Assembly: GCF_024543085.1 (NCBI RefSeq) | Contig: NZ_JANHNZ010000005.1 | Span: 124,380-188,379, forward strand | Source of the DNA: Granulicatella seriolae | GTDB lineage: Bacteria > Bacillota > Bacilli > Lactobacillales > Aerococcaceae | Length of the DNA stretch: 64,000 bases | Direction: 5' to 3' | Shown here: piece by piece, positions 44,009-53,342 of the stretch | Layout of the letters: the number at the start of each line of letters is the position of its first letter | Position numbering within the stretch: the first letter of the stretch is position 1 | Made by a program: the position numbers and the translations under genes | The notes under the pieces: model-generated | What the model was told of the DNA's origin: nothing | Databases searched by the model: none | Seen by the model: only the letters and a program-made list of their open reading frames with translations

Positions 44009-46959
44009 AACGCAATATGGATGAAAATGGATTAGAACAAAGCATAATTTCATATTTGAGAGATAAAGCGGGATATGAATACGTAACACCAGAAGAGATA
44101 AAACTGAGCTACAATCCTAAGTTTGCATTTGATGAAGAACGCTTACTGCGTTTTATTCGTACTTCACAACCAACGACTTATGAAGAACTACGATTGGTTG
44201 ATAATCTGAGTAGAGAACAGTTCTTTAATCGACTTTCTACTGAAATAACTAGAAATGGCATTATTCATGTCTTGAAGAATGGAATCAAAGACTATCGAGC
44301 TTCAAATTCAGTTGTGATGTTCTTTCTAAATCCAACATCTAAAAGACCAGAGTCCTATACTGAATTTGATTATAATATCTTTTCTGTAAGCAATCAGTTG
44401 ACTTTTTCTGAGGTTGATAAAGGGTTAGAACTTGATTTATGTATCTTTATTAATGGTTTACCTGTAATTACGATGGAATTAAAGAACCGTACATCATCTT
44501 CAGGCTGGACATATAAAAATGCTGAAGAGCAATATAAAAATGATCGTAGCCCAAAGGAGATTCTTTTCTCATTCAAGCGTTGTTTGGTTCATTTTGCTGT
44601 AGACGAAAATGCAGTTTCTTTTACAACACGATTAGATGGCGTTAATACGAGATTTATGCCATTTAATAAAGGCACCGATGATGATGGAGCTGGCAATCCA
44701 CCTTCTGATGGAACGATGACAGATTATCTTTGGAAGGTCTTTTTGGACAAGAAGGAACTTACAAACATTATAGAAAACTTTGCTCAAGTAATTGAAGAAA
44801 AAGAAGATGGTGAAAAGAAAAAAGAAGTTCAAATCTTTCCAAGATATCATCAATGGCGAGTAGTTAAACGATTATTGGCCGATGTTCAAGAGCATGGTGT
44901 TGGCAAAAAATATTTAATACAGCATAGTGCAGGTAGTGGAAAATCAAATTCGATTACCTGGCTTGCATATCAATTAGTTGGCGTTGAACGTGAAGGGAAG
45001 CCACTCTTTGATTCTATTATTGTTGTTACTGATAGAAGAAATTTAGATGATCAGATTACAAAGAATGTAAAAAGATTCCTTGAGGTATCCAGCAATATTG
45101 GTCATGCTGAATCTGCTAAAAATCTTGAAGAGCTATTAAAAGATGGCAAAAAAATTATTATAAGTACTGTTCAGAAATTCCCATATCTTTTAGATACAAT
45201 CGGGAAATCAATGAAAAACAAACACTTTGCTATTATTATTGATGAAGCTCACTCTTCTCAAAGTGGTAAAGCTGCTGGCAGTATGAACATGTCCTTGTCT
45301 GGAGAATTAAGTGCTAGCGATGACGATTTAGATATAGAAGATAAAATTGCAGAATTAATTGAAGCAAGCCGTATGATAACTAATGCGAGTTATTTTGCTT
45401 TTACAGCTACCCCAAAGCCTAGAACAATTGAAATGTTTGGGATGCGTAAAGAAGATGGAAGTATGGGTGAGTTTGACCTTTATTCAATGAAACAAGCGAT
45501 TGAAGAAGGTTTTATTCTTGATGTTTTAAAGAACTATACGACTTATGAGAGCTACTATAAAATTTTCAAAACAATCGAAGAAAATCCAGAGTTTGATTCT
45601 AGAAAAGCGAAAAAGAAATTAAGGAAGTTTGTTGAAGGACAGGAGTTTCCACTTAGAGAAAAAGCAAATGAGATGGTACGCCATTTCGTAGAAACAAGTT
45701 CAAAGAAGATTGGTGGAAAAGCGAAAGCTATGGTTGTAACGGATAGTATTGTACGTGCAATCGACTACTACTATGCCATATCAGATATTCTAAGAGACTT
45801 AGGGGGTAACTTCGAAGCGATTGTCGCATTTTCTGGCACAAAAGAATATAAAGGCAAAGAGCTTACTGAAAGTTTAATCAATGGATTTTCTGACAAAGAT
45901 ACTCCTAAAGAATTCAAGAAAGATAAATATCGATTCTTGATTGTGGCTGATAAGTACCAGACTGGATATGACGAACCTTTATTGCATACTATGTATGTGG
46001 ACAAGGTTTTGAATGACATTAAGGCTGTACAGACGCTATCAAGATTAAATCGTAGTGCGAAGAATAAGATTGATACTTGTGTATTAGATTTTGCGAATGA
46101 CCCAAAACAAATTGAGGAATCTTTCCAAAAATACTATAAGCAAACGAAGCTAGTTAAGGAAACAGATCCGAATAAACTTTATGATTTGCTTTCACTTCTT
46201 GAAAGTATGGATGTGTTTGATGACGAACAAGTCATTAATGTAGTTGAGAACTTCTTGAACAATGAACCAAGAGAATATAACGACTCGATACTGGATTCAT
46301 GTGTAGCAAGGTATATAAAACTTGAAGAAGAGGAGCAGGTCGAGTTCAAGAGCGGCGTTAAGTCATTTATTAGAACATATAATTTTCTTGCTTCAATCTT
46401 GCCATTTGGACAAAAAGAATGGGCAATCAAGAATATCTTCTTTGAATTGCTTGTGCATAGACTTCCTACACCAAGAGAAGATGACCTTTCAAAAGGTGTT
46501 CTGGATACCATAGATTTAGAGAGTTATCGTTTAGAAAAACAAAATGAAATCAACATTGTTATGGATGATACGGATGGCGAAGTTGCCACTCCGACAGCTG
46601 GCATTGCAACAATTATAGATCCAGAAATTGATACACTAGATAATATCATCAATAGCTTCAATGATATTTTTGGGAACATAGATTGGGAAGATAAGGATAA
46701 TGTGGCAAAACAAATCAAGGCAATTCCTGAGATGGTTGTTAAGGATGAGAAATTGAGAAATGCCTTGAAAAATGCAGATCCACAAAATATCAAAATAGAG
46801 TTCTCTAGAGCCTTAGTAAGCGTTATGGTAAGTATCATGAAAGACAACATGGAGCTTTTCAAACAATTTAATGACAATGATCTGTTTAAGAAGTGGTTAT
46901 CTGATTCCGTATTTAAGGCGATTATGGAAGATTACAATAGTGATGATGAAGATAAATAA
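43999..46959 (+). CDS. hsdR: Type I R-M restriction subunit HsdR
   Basis: A 986-residue translocase-nuclease. The nuclease core is visible as GLELDLCIFINGLPVITMEL then KN (D...ExK, about residues 143-162). The helicase has Walker A IQHSAGSGKSNSITWLA (about 312), DEAH-type IIDEAHSSQSGK (about 414), YFAFTATPKPRTIEMFG, and LIVADKYQTGYDEPLLHTMY, then VQTLSRLNRSAKNK. Length and order are normal and no frame break is seen, so the hsdMSR set seems complete. The stop is 13 bp ahead of the CD-NTase start, so restriction and CBASS genes may share transcription. Confidence 0.94.
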   Translation: MGLKRNMDENGLEQSIISYLRDKAGYEYVTPEEIKLSYNPKFAFDEERLLRFIRTSQPTTYEELRLVDNLSREQFFNRLSTEITRNGIIHVLKNGIKDYRASNSVVMFFLNPTSKRPESYTEFDYNIFSVSNQLTFSEVDKGLELDLCIFINGLPVITMELKNRTSSSGWTYKNAEEQYKNDRSPKEILFSFKRCLVHFAVDENAVSFTTRLDGVNTRFMPFNKGTDDDGAGNPPSDGTMTDYLWKVFLDKKELTNIIENFAQVIEEKEDGEKKKEVQIFPRYHQWRVVKRLLADVQEHGVGKKYLIQHSAGSGKSNSITWLAYQLVGVEREGKPLFDSIIVVTDRRNLDDQITKNVKRFLEVSSNIGHAESAKNLEELLKDGKKIIISTVQKFPYLLDTIGKSMKNKHFAIIIDEAHSSQSGKAAGSMNMSLSGELSASDDDLDIEDKIAELIEASRMITNASYFAFTATPKPRTIEMFGMRKEDGSMGEFDLYSMKQAIEEGFILDVLKNYTTYESYYKIFKTIEENPEFDSRKAKKKLRKFVEGQEFPLREKANEMVRHFVETSSKKIGGKAKAMVVTDSIVRAIDYYYAISDILRDLGGNFEAIVAFSGTKEYKGKELTESLINGFSDKDTPKEFKKDKYRFLIVADKYQTGYDEPLLHTMYVDKVLNDIKAVQTLSRLNRSAKNKIDTCVLDFANDPKQIEESFQKYYKQTKLVKETDPNKLYDLLSLLESMDVFDDEQVINVVENFLNNEPREYNDSILDSCVARYIKLEEEEQVEFKSGVKSFIRTYNFLASILPFGQKEWAIKNIFFELLVHRLPTPREDDLSKGVLDTIDLESYRLEKQNEINIVMDDTDGEVATPTAGIATIIDPEIDTLDNIINSFNDIFGNIDWEDKDNVAKQIKAIPEMVVKDEKLRNALKNADPQNIKIEFSRALVSVMVSIMKDNMELFKQFNDNDLFKKWLSDSVFKAIMEDYNSDDEDK

Positions 46960-46972
46960 ATGGAGGCAAAAA

Positions 46973-47992
46973 ATGAGCGTACAAACACAATTTGAGAAAT
47001 TCAACGATAACATTAAGGCGGGCTATAAGTCAAAAAAAGAATTAGCAGAAAAAAGAGATATTTTGATAGGGATTTTGAAAGATGATGCTGATATCCCTTC
47101 GTTCGATGTGTATAACCAAGGTAGTTACATAATGCGTACAGGAATAAAACCCGAAGAAGGGAAAGAGTACGATATAGATGTTGCGTTATTGTTTAACGTT
47201 AATAAGGCTGACTTTATACCGATGGAACTGAAGAATAAAATTCACAATTTGCTAGTTAACCACACTGACTATGGAGCTGAAATTAAGAAACCATGCGTGA
47301 CAGTCACTTATAAAAAAGGTGGAGAAATAGCATATCATGTTGATTTGGTTGTATATGCTTATGAAAACTCTTACGATAAAAGCAGTCAATTATACATCGC
47401 TAAGGGAATCTCCACTAATACTGATTCGATAAAATGGGAAAAGGCAGATCCTAAAGGGTTAGTCAATTATATCAATACTGAAATTTTAAACGAAGCAGAA
47501 CGAGATCAATTCAGGAGAGTCGTGCGTTATCTAAAAAAATGGAAGAATAGAAGATTTTCTGACTTAGGTCATATTTCACCAGCTAGTATTGGTTTGACAC
47601 TACTTGCTGTTGATAATTTTATTTATAAAAATGAGGATTTAGATGAATTAATAAATGTGGTGAGTGCGATTGAACGTGCCTTTGTTTTTGTAGGTACAAA
47701 TGATGATTACAGATCACTATACAGAATTGAATTATCTTTACCTTGGACTTTAAATTTTGAGACGCCAAATGATGTTTTTGAAAAAATGACAGATGGTCAG
47801 ATGACAGATTTTAAAGATAAAATTAGCAAATTTAAATCAGACCTGGAAGCGGTAAACAATGAAATTGATGAATATGAAAAATGTAAAAAACTGAATAAAA
47901 TATTCGGTGATGATTTTGAAGTTCCAGATGAAACGGAAGTAGCTAAGCATCAGTTGAATTATATTCCATCTTCCAGCTCATCTGGTATGTAG
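46973..47992 (+). CDS. CBASS CD-NTase (cGAS/DncV-like nucleotidyltransferase)
   Basis: Makes a cyclic oligonucleotide signal on phage infection. Residues 41-72 carry the catalytic set: QGSYIMRTGI (G50, S51) and EYDIDVALLF (D67, D69), with the third acid in AYHVDLVVYAY (D124). The Pol-beta-type core is followed by a helical OAS1-C-like region (FRRVVRYLKKWKNRRF, SPASIGLTLLAVDNF). The protein ends SSSSSGM, a flexible Ser-rich tail suited to conjugation by the adjacent Cap2. ATG 46973 follows TGGAGGC; the 34 upstream in-frame codons overlap hsdR and are not used. The 339-residue length is normal. Clade and product are not predictable from this alone. Confidence 0.88.
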   Translation: MSVQTQFEKFNDNIKAGYKSKKELAEKRDILIGILKDDADIPSFDVYNQGSYIMRTGIKPEEGKEYDIDVALLFNVNKADFIPMELKNKIHNLLVNHTDYGAEIKKPCVTVTYKKGGEIAYHVDLVVYAYENSYDKSSQLYIAKGISTNTDSIKWEKADPKGLVNYINTEILNEAERDQFRRVVRYLKKWKNRRFSDLGHISPASIGLTLLAVDNFIYKNEDLDELINVVSAIERAFVFVGTNDDYRSLYRIELSLPWTLNFETPNDVFEKMTDGQMTDFKDKISKFKSDLEAVNNEIDEYEKCKKLNKIFGDDFEVPDETEVAKHQLNYIPSSSSSGM

Positions 47993-47993
47993 C

Positions 47994-49742
47994 ATGATAT
48001 TGAATAGAGAAGCCTTGTATAATCACTTATTGGACAATAGCAATCTGTCGGAGTGCCAAATTAGAAATGAGACGACTTTCGAAGGAATATCTTATGAATA
48101 CGTGGTGAACGGAAAGCTATCTACATCTAACGGTATATTTTCCATAGTAATAGGAATCCCTTGGCAATGGAGAATCAGACTGGTAGATATATATATTGTT
48201 GAGCCTGAATTACCGTTCATCCCACATTTGGAAAGTAATGGAAAAATATGTCTTTTTGATTTAGAAGCCTCAGTAATCGATTGGGTTTTATTTGGTATAT
48301 TAGATCAATGTATTGAACGTGCAAAAGATATAATAGAGTTAGGACTTCAAAATGCAAATTCTAACGATTTTATTGATGAATTTGATTCGTATATTGGTAA
48401 TATAAAAAACAAAAAAATGTTGAAAGTTGTATTACCAAATGAAAAGAAAACGCAGAAAATTAAGTTTTGCCCAACAAGTAATCCAAGTAAAGTTCAACGT
48501 AAAAACGAAAAACATGCTGACTATAAAAAGAGAACTGAAGTATTAACTTTTTTTGCTTCAACTAGAGCAAGTGATTTTGATAAATGGGGATATGGGAGTG
48601 TAACGCAAAAAAATGCATTGTACTTTTATTCAAGTCCTGATGAAGCAATATTGCCACCAAATTATTCTTTGCCGATAACTAAAGAGTATCTAAATCGGAT
48701 TTTCAAGAGTGGTTCAATCAGAGACTGCAAATATAATCCCAATATGAATTCATCCTTGATCGTATTTGGAATTAACCAACCCAATGGAATTATAAATGTG
48801 TTTGCAGTAATCTTGGAAAACTGTGAGTTTAATATTGTTAATGATGAGATTGAACTAAAGAGTGTCAAGCAAATTATTCCTCTCATCTGCGAAAGACTAG
48901 ATACCGAATATCTACTTGGAAGAACATCAGAAAGTAAAAACGTCCTTTCGAATAAAAATTTCTTGTTAGTGGGGTGTGGTTCTATTGGAAGCTATGTATT
49001 CCAAAACCTTATCAAGTCTGGTGTAAATAAAATTACTCTCGTTGACCATGATAAGCTGAAGGCGGAGAATATTTATAGGCATTTACTGGGGATTGAATCA
49101 ATTAAACATGGATATAAAGCAGAAGCACTTAGGATATATGGGAAGAATATGCTTCCAGATTTGAACATTAATACATTAGATGATCGGATTGAAGAGCTTG
49201 TTGAAGATGGTTCAATTGAACTAAGTGAGTATGATTATATAATCGCTGCAACGGGCGATGCGATATTGAATCGGTGGATAAATTACTATATACATGAAAA
49301 TAATATTAAGACACCAGTTTTTTATTTATGGAATGAACCATTAGATATTGGATCTCATGTCGGATTTTTTGATTTAAACTTGGAATCTTGTTATGGCTGC
49401 CTGTTTGCTAGAGATGAAAATGGAGAACTATTTGATAAAAGTGCATATACTGAGAAAGGTCAAAAAATAGTAAAATCTAATCTAGGCTGCCAAGGCTCAT
49501 ATATTCCATATGGCTCATTAATTTCGGTACAAACAAGCTTACTATTCATAAATGTGTTAAAGGAAGTTGCTACGGGAAGATTGATGGACAATGCTCTATA
49601 TTCTCAGAAGGGTGATAAGTATTATTTTGAGCAAGCGGGTTTGAAGGTATCAGATGTATATCAAAGCCAGAATGAAATAATAAAAATCACTTATGGAAGA
49701 GACTTGGTCAATAAATGCTGTGATATATGTGGAGGTAAATGA
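47994..49742 (+). CDS. CBASS Cap2, E2-E1 fusion protein
   Basis: Cap2 attaches the CD-NTase C-terminus to target molecules through ubiquitin-like chemistry, priming signal synthesis. The N-terminal E2-like domain has HLESNGKICLFDLEASVID, with the probable catalytic Cys86. The ThiF/E1-type adenylation domain begins near residue 318 (NFLLVGCGSIGSYVFQNLIK, ITLVDHDKLKAENIYRHLLG). The E1 catalytic cysteine probably lies in KSNLGCQGSYIPYGSL, about residue 498. Cys pairs (SCYGC, CCDIC) may bind zinc. It begins 1 nt after the CD-NTase stop and overlaps Cap3. This places the operon in type II CBASS. Confidence 0.87.
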   Translation: MILNREALYNHLLDNSNLSECQIRNETTFEGISYEYVVNGKLSTSNGIFSIVIGIPWQWRIRLVDIYIVEPELPFIPHLESNGKICLFDLEASVIDWVLFGILDQCIERAKDIIELGLQNANSNDFIDEFDSYIGNIKNKKMLKVVLPNEKKTQKIKFCPTSNPSKVQRKNEKHADYKKRTEVLTFFASTRASDFDKWGYGSVTQKNALYFYSSPDEAILPPNYSLPITKEYLNRIFKSGSIRDCKYNPNMNSSLIVFGINQPNGIINVFAVILENCEFNIVNDEIELKSVKQIIPLICERLDTEYLLGRTSESKNVLSNKNFLLVGCGSIGSYVFQNLIKSGVNKITLVDHDKLKAENIYRHLLGIESIKHGYKAEALRIYGKNMLPDLNINTLDDRIEELVEDGSIELSEYDYIIAATGDAILNRWINYYIHENNIKTPVFYLWNEPLDIGSHVGFFDLNLESCYGCLFARDENGELFDKSAYTEKGQKIVKSNLGCQGSYIPYGSLISVQTSLLFINVLKEVATGRLMDNALYSQKGDKYYFEQAGLKVSDVYQSQNEIIKITYGRDLVNKCCDICGGK

Positions 49743-50235
49743 TATAAAAGAGCCAGAAATAAAAATTAAGATTTCCCCACTTGTTATTTCTATTTTTGAA
49801 AAGTATATTCAAAAAGGTTGTGGCTCATTGGAAGCTGGTGGAATAATAATAGGTAAGGAGAATCTGTCAAATAATGATTTAGTATTTATAAGTGCAACAG
49901 AGCCACTTAAAAGAGATATCAGGAGAAAATATAGATTTCATAGAAAAGATAAAGGTCATGTAACTCTGTTTAACAGGATATACGATGAATCTCGTCAAAT
50001 TCATCGTTATATCGGAGAATGGCATACTCATCCAGAAAAAATTCCAAACTATTCTGGAATAGACTTAAAAAATTGGGAACGGATTGCTAAAGACTCAAAA
50101 AATGTTGAATACTTCTACCATGTGATAATAGGTATAGATGCTTATCGAATTTGGCAATATGACAAGGATGGAAAGATTACTCTAATCAACACGTTTTACT
50201 GGAAGGAGCATAAACTAGATGAAAAAAATAACTGA
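49693..50235 (+). CDS. CBASS Cap3, JAB/MPN+ isopeptidase
   Basis: Cap3 removes the CD-NTase from Cap2-made conjugates and limits the response. The metalloprotease signature is complete: Glu in LEAGGIIIG, then GEWHTHPEKIPNYSGIDL, i.e. HxHP-x6-S-x2-D, about residues 111-124. The start is uncertain. ATG 49693 overlaps cap2 by 50 nt and lacks a good ribosome binding site. GTG 49729 (VEVNDIKEPEIKIK) is another option, and GGAGG at 49731 could serve a rare ATT start further on. Coupling to cap2 is clear. It overlaps the effector start by 17 nt. Confidence 0.85.
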   Translation: MEETWSINAVIYVEVNDIKEPEIKIKISPLVISIFEKYIQKGCGSLEAGGIIIGKENLSNNDLVFISATEPLKRDIRRKYRFHRKDKGHVTLFNRIYDESRQIHRYIGEWHTHPEKIPNYSGIDLKNWERIAKDSKNVEYFYHVIIGIDAYRIWQYDKDGKITLINTFYWKEHKLDEKNN

Positions 50236-51034
50236 TTCAAGAAGAGAAATACTACAAATTATACTTCTAATTTTATGCTTTCCAGCTGTTTATATTTTGG
50301 ATGTTTCTAATGTTATTTCCTTAATTTTTAGAAATCAAGAAATTGATTTTAACAATATTAAATACTACTATTTGGGAAAAGCTGGTAATTTTGTAATAGC
50401 AGCATTACTATTCCTTTTGATATTATTTAAATTTGTTAGAGCTAAAAACAAAGAAAAAACTTTTAATAAAGGATCCCAATATCATAATCATAGTTATTCA
50501 TGGTATTGGTTTTGTTCTAAGATCCTAGGATACTCAAAATGCAGCTTAATTAGTGTGCCAATTTATATGCAGTTTAAACTAGCTATAAATGATGTGTTTG
50601 ATGACTATGTTGTTGAAGAATTAAATCTAGATTGCGAAGATACAGATGCTATAGTTGAATATAGCGAGTTCGGGATTGATGTGGAGACAAGAGAGTACAA
50701 TATCATTTTAGAGGATACCTATAGTATTAATTTGGGGCAATTACCAGATGAAAAAATGGATCTACCTTGTATAAAAATATCCAGATATAAAAAGGAATTT
50801 GAAGGTGTTAGAAAATTTAATTCAAAGTTTGTTGATGCCTTAGCAATAGAGATTAATAAGCTTCCGGCGAATTCAGTTTTAAATATTTTTTCAACAATCA
50901 ATCCCAAACATTGCTTAGCAATATCTAAACAAGTATTTTCTATTGGACATAGAGGAAATGTTGAAACAATTAACGTGTTTCAACAAGAATCTCAAAACGA
51001 TAGGAAGTTTAATAAGGCTTATAAAGTTTTGTGA
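50219..51034 (+). CDS. Two-TM CBASS effector candidate with soluble sensor domain
   Basis: A 271-residue protein in the effector slot of the operon. Two membrane helices (about 11-34, LQIILLILCFPAVYILDV; about 53-70, NFVIAALLFLLILFKF) precede a cytoplasmic domain of ~190 residues. That domain carries HSYSWYWFCSKILGYSKC and, toward the end, SVLNIFSTINPKHCLAISKQ with a following ETINVFQ strand. The latter pattern (strand, N-P-x-H/S-x-A, helix, strand) resembles the nucleotide-binding half of SAVED/CARF-type folds, but the match is weak. No nuclease, TIR or phospholipase motif is present. Membrane disruption after signal binding is the inferred action. It starts ATG 50219, coupled to cap3. Confidence 0.65.
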   Translation: MKKITDSRREILQIILLILCFPAVYILDVSNVISLIFRNQEIDFNNIKYYYLGKAGNFVIAALLFLLILFKFVRAKNKEKTFNKGSQYHNHSYSWYWFCSKILGYSKCSLISVPIYMQFKLAINDVFDDYVVEELNLDCEDTDAIVEYSEFGIDVETREYNIILEDTYSINLGQLPDEKMDLPCIKISRYKKEFEGVRKFNSKFVDALAIEINKLPANSVLNIFSTINPKHCLAISKQVFSIGHRGNVETINVFQQESQNDRKFNKAYKVL

Positions 51035-51044
51035 GAAAGTTGTT

Positions 51045-51236
51045 TTATTGCCTAAGAACTAGGTGAAGTTCTAATATTATTGAATTTTCATCAGAGCATG
51101 ATTCTCTTACAATAACATGCTCACCAACCTCAAAACCAAGATCTTTCAACCATTTCCCTTGCAGAACAATGCGAGGGATTTGTTCTTTATATTTTGCACC
51201 AGGTGCATAGGTGACTTTAAGTTTTCGTTCTTTCAT
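51045..51236 (-). CDS. SymE-like toxin / AbrB-fold small protein
   Basis: A 63-residue protein beginning MKERKLKVTYAPGAKYKEQI with PRIVLQGKWLKDLGFEVGEH in the middle, the hallmark of SymE family type I toxins, which are built on an AbrB/SpoVT-like fold. The start follows AGGAGG with an 11-nt spacer. It converges with the CBASS effector gene, whose 3' end lies 10 bp away on the other strand. E. coli SymE is repressed by an antisense RNA (SymR); an antisense promoter was not identified here. Maintenance of the ICE is a plausible role. Confidence 0.72.
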   Translation of the reverse strand: MKERKLKVTYAPGAKYKEQIPRIVLQGKWLKDLGFEVGEHVIVRESCSDENSIILELHLVLRQ

Positions 51237-51400
51237 TTTGAAAAACCTCCTGCTCGGTGTTTATGCTCAGGAATAGTATACTTGAAAGGTAAAGTTAAAA
51301 GAATATAATAGCCAGCTTATGCCAATAAGGTGCTTAAATAAATCAAGTGGCTCATTTTTGAAAATAAAATTTACGAATGAGAAAAAGGGAGACAGTAGAA

Positions 51401-52732
51401 CTATCTCTCCATCTCTTTCCCCATGTATTGCTCAAAGTTTTTACGGATGGTGAACAGGTCATCCATATTGGTTTTTGAATCAGAATACTCTTTCATCAGG
51501 GTATTCTTTTTTTCTTGAAGTACATCTAATTCAGTTAGTATCTCTTTTGTATCTGGTAGTTTTTTATAAGTTTCCAGTAGTTCAGTTGCAGCCACTTTGT
51601 ACAAAGCAATTTCTCTTGAATACTCGTTTTCAAATTGCGTATCATTTGGGTTTTCTTTGTGATATTTGTATATTTCCTTGAACTGCTTAATGGTGTGAGC
51701 ATGCTCCATGACCGCTGATAGCTGGGTAGATTTATCATCAATCGATTTAATCTTTTCTTGTAATTCTTGTCGGTTATCGGCTTGTTCTTGGATGAGTACA
51801 TCTAGTTGAGCAACGGACTTAATGCCTTGCTCTCGGAGAAAAAGAACCGAGTCTGCCATTACCTTTAAGTTGTGTTTCTTAGCCCAGAATTCATATCCTT
51901 TTGACTCTTTAACCTTTATGTTAGACTCAACATCAATTATATTTTTAACTCTTGATTTCGGCTTTTCTGAGCGTGTGTTGACAGCTTCTTGAATCCTTTC
52001 TTTAATTTTTTCTTCGGTATAATCTTCGCCGATTGTCTTAGCTCTGGTGAATCTTTCTTTGTCCTTATGTTTAAAAGCAATGTGTTTTCCTTGCTTGATT
52101 TCATAACCTTGCGAACTCATTTTTGATAGGAATTCGTTCCAGTCTTTCGATTGTTTGATGAACCTATCGATGTCAAATTGTAGTTTGCTTTTCCAAGAAG
52201 TTCTTTTTTTATGTTGTTCATTCTCATACCAGCTTTTGCCGTTGGTCTTATATTTTCTTTTATAGGCTTCATAGTATTCGTCAATCACACTGAGGTTATT
52301 TTCTTTACATAAAGTATCGCTTTGGAATCTGATTTGGTGATAGCTTCGCTTATTCGATTGATAGCATTTGCCAGTCCTGCTATTCACATTATTGAAGATG
52401 ATATGGTTGTGAATGTGTCCCTTATCTACATGGGTTGAAAGCACATATTGGTATTCGTCTTTCAGTATTTTTTTACAAAGCTCCAGACCGATCTCATGAG
52501 CTTTATCTGGTGTTGTTTCCCCTGGATAAAATGATTGTATCAGGTGTCTGGCAATGACTGATCCACTTGTGTTTGCATCTTCCCTAGTTTTAATAAATGC
52601 AGTATGGGCAGAAATAGGGTGGCAAAGATAGGAAGAAACCAGTAACTTCTCATCTGTTTTATCTGCGTTTGTGATGTAGTCAATGGCAAAATTCAAAGTT
52701 GATTTTATGGGATGGATTTTTGTGATAGCCAT
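51401..52732 (-). CDS. Relaxase, MobP type
   Basis: A 443-residue relaxase that nicks oriT and leads the transferred strand. The metal-binding three-histidine motif is STHVDKGHIHNHIIFNNV (H106-H110 region), with SNKRSYHQIRFQSDTLCKEN after it. An N-terminal tyrosine (YITNADKT, Y19) is the likely nucleophile. The C-terminal 150 residues are coiled coil (QADNRQELQEKIKSIDDKST). It lies 2 bp after mobC on the minus strand, opposite to the transfer operon, and expression is probably separate. It is full length. Confidence 0.92.
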   Translation of the reverse strand: MAITKIHPIKSTLNFAIDYITNADKTDEKLLVSSYLCHPISAHTAFIKTREDANTSGSVIARHLIQSFYPGETTPDKAHEIGLELCKKILKDEYQYVLSTHVDKGHIHNHIIFNNVNSRTGKCYQSNKRSYHQIRFQSDTLCKENNLSVIDEYYEAYKRKYKTNGKSWYENEQHKKRTSWKSKLQFDIDRFIKQSKDWNEFLSKMSSQGYEIKQGKHIAFKHKDKERFTRAKTIGEDYTEEKIKERIQEAVNTRSEKPKSRVKNIIDVESNIKVKESKGYEFWAKKHNLKVMADSVLFLREQGIKSVAQLDVLIQEQADNRQELQEKIKSIDDKSTQLSAVMEHAHTIKQFKEIYKYHKENPNDTQFENEYSREIALYKVAATELLETYKKLPDTKEILTELDVLQEKKNTLMKEYSDSKTNMDDLFTIRKNFEQYMGKEMER

Positions 52733-52733
52733 C

Positions 52734-53090
52734 TTAGTCGTCCTTGTTTCTTTGTGTTCTATTGAGTAGTAGCGAATGAATCTGCCACAGTTCTTTTGAG
52801 AACTGCTCTATCTCTCTCCTCATATCATTGATGTCATCTTTATAAATAACTCCCGTAGAATTAACACGTTTAGCAATTTGATTAATGTTACTTGTAGCAT
52901 TAGCAAGAAGTCCTTGTAGTTCATTAAAAGGCTTTAAATCAACGGTATAAATTTCTTTTTCTAATACGCATTTTCTTAAAAAATGGTTCATGCTTTTACA
53001 TTTTGCTTGTCTCATCTTTGCTTGAAACAACTCTTTTTCTTCCTTGGTCAGCTTTATTTCTAGTCTTTCTGTTCGTACTCTATTCGCCAT
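52734..53090 (-). CDS. MobC-type relaxosome accessory protein
   Basis: A 118-residue ribbon-helix-helix-like protein. It shows RLEIKLTKEEKELFQAKMRQ at the N-terminus and NATSNINQIAKRVNSTGVIY near residue 70, the MobC family hallmark. It assists relaxase nicking at oriT. AAGGAGGGAAAT precedes ATG on the minus strand. The likely oriT lies just upstream of this gene. Confidence 0.88.
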   Translation of the reverse strand: MANRVRTERLEIKLTKEEKELFQAKMRQAKCKSMNHFLRKCVLEKEIYTVDLKPFNELQGLLANATSNINQIAKRVNSTGVIYKDDINDMRREIEQFSKELWQIHSLLLNRTQRNKDD

Positions 53091-53114
53091 AATATTTCCC
53101 TCCTTATGATGTTT

Positions 53115-53225
53115 TTCGGGGTCTTAGGGTTCTCCCTAACAAGTTAAAATTGATATAAAAAAGGAGCAGGGGGTTGGGTTCCTGCTCCATCAATTTTTCG
53201 TAAGTGTCCGTACACTTACTGTGCT
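53115..53225 (-). other. Candidate oriT region with three hairpins
   Basis: Upstream of mobC-relaxase, three inverted repeats follow one another: TTAGGG-TTCT-CCCTAA (53124-53139); GGAGCAGG and CCTGCTCC (53163-53188, with T5 after it on the plus strand); and GTAAGTGT-CCGT-ACACTTAC (53200-53219). Position and hairpin content suit an origin of transfer. The nick site cannot be read. The remainder of 53091-53342 holds no gene. Confidence 0.45.
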
Positions 53226-53342
53226 TGCTACAAAAGAATGATTTGTAGATCAGCGTTAAGCTGTTATTCGGTTGTTGATACCAAGATTGTACCGCTTAGG
53301 ACAAGAAATGTCAGCTGGTAGATTTAATAATATTTCTAAAAA

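Noticed and set aside
46871..46972. N-terminal extension of the CD-NTase by 34 codons
   Set aside because: It overlaps hsdR in another frame, and GGAGG sits just before the ATG at 46973.
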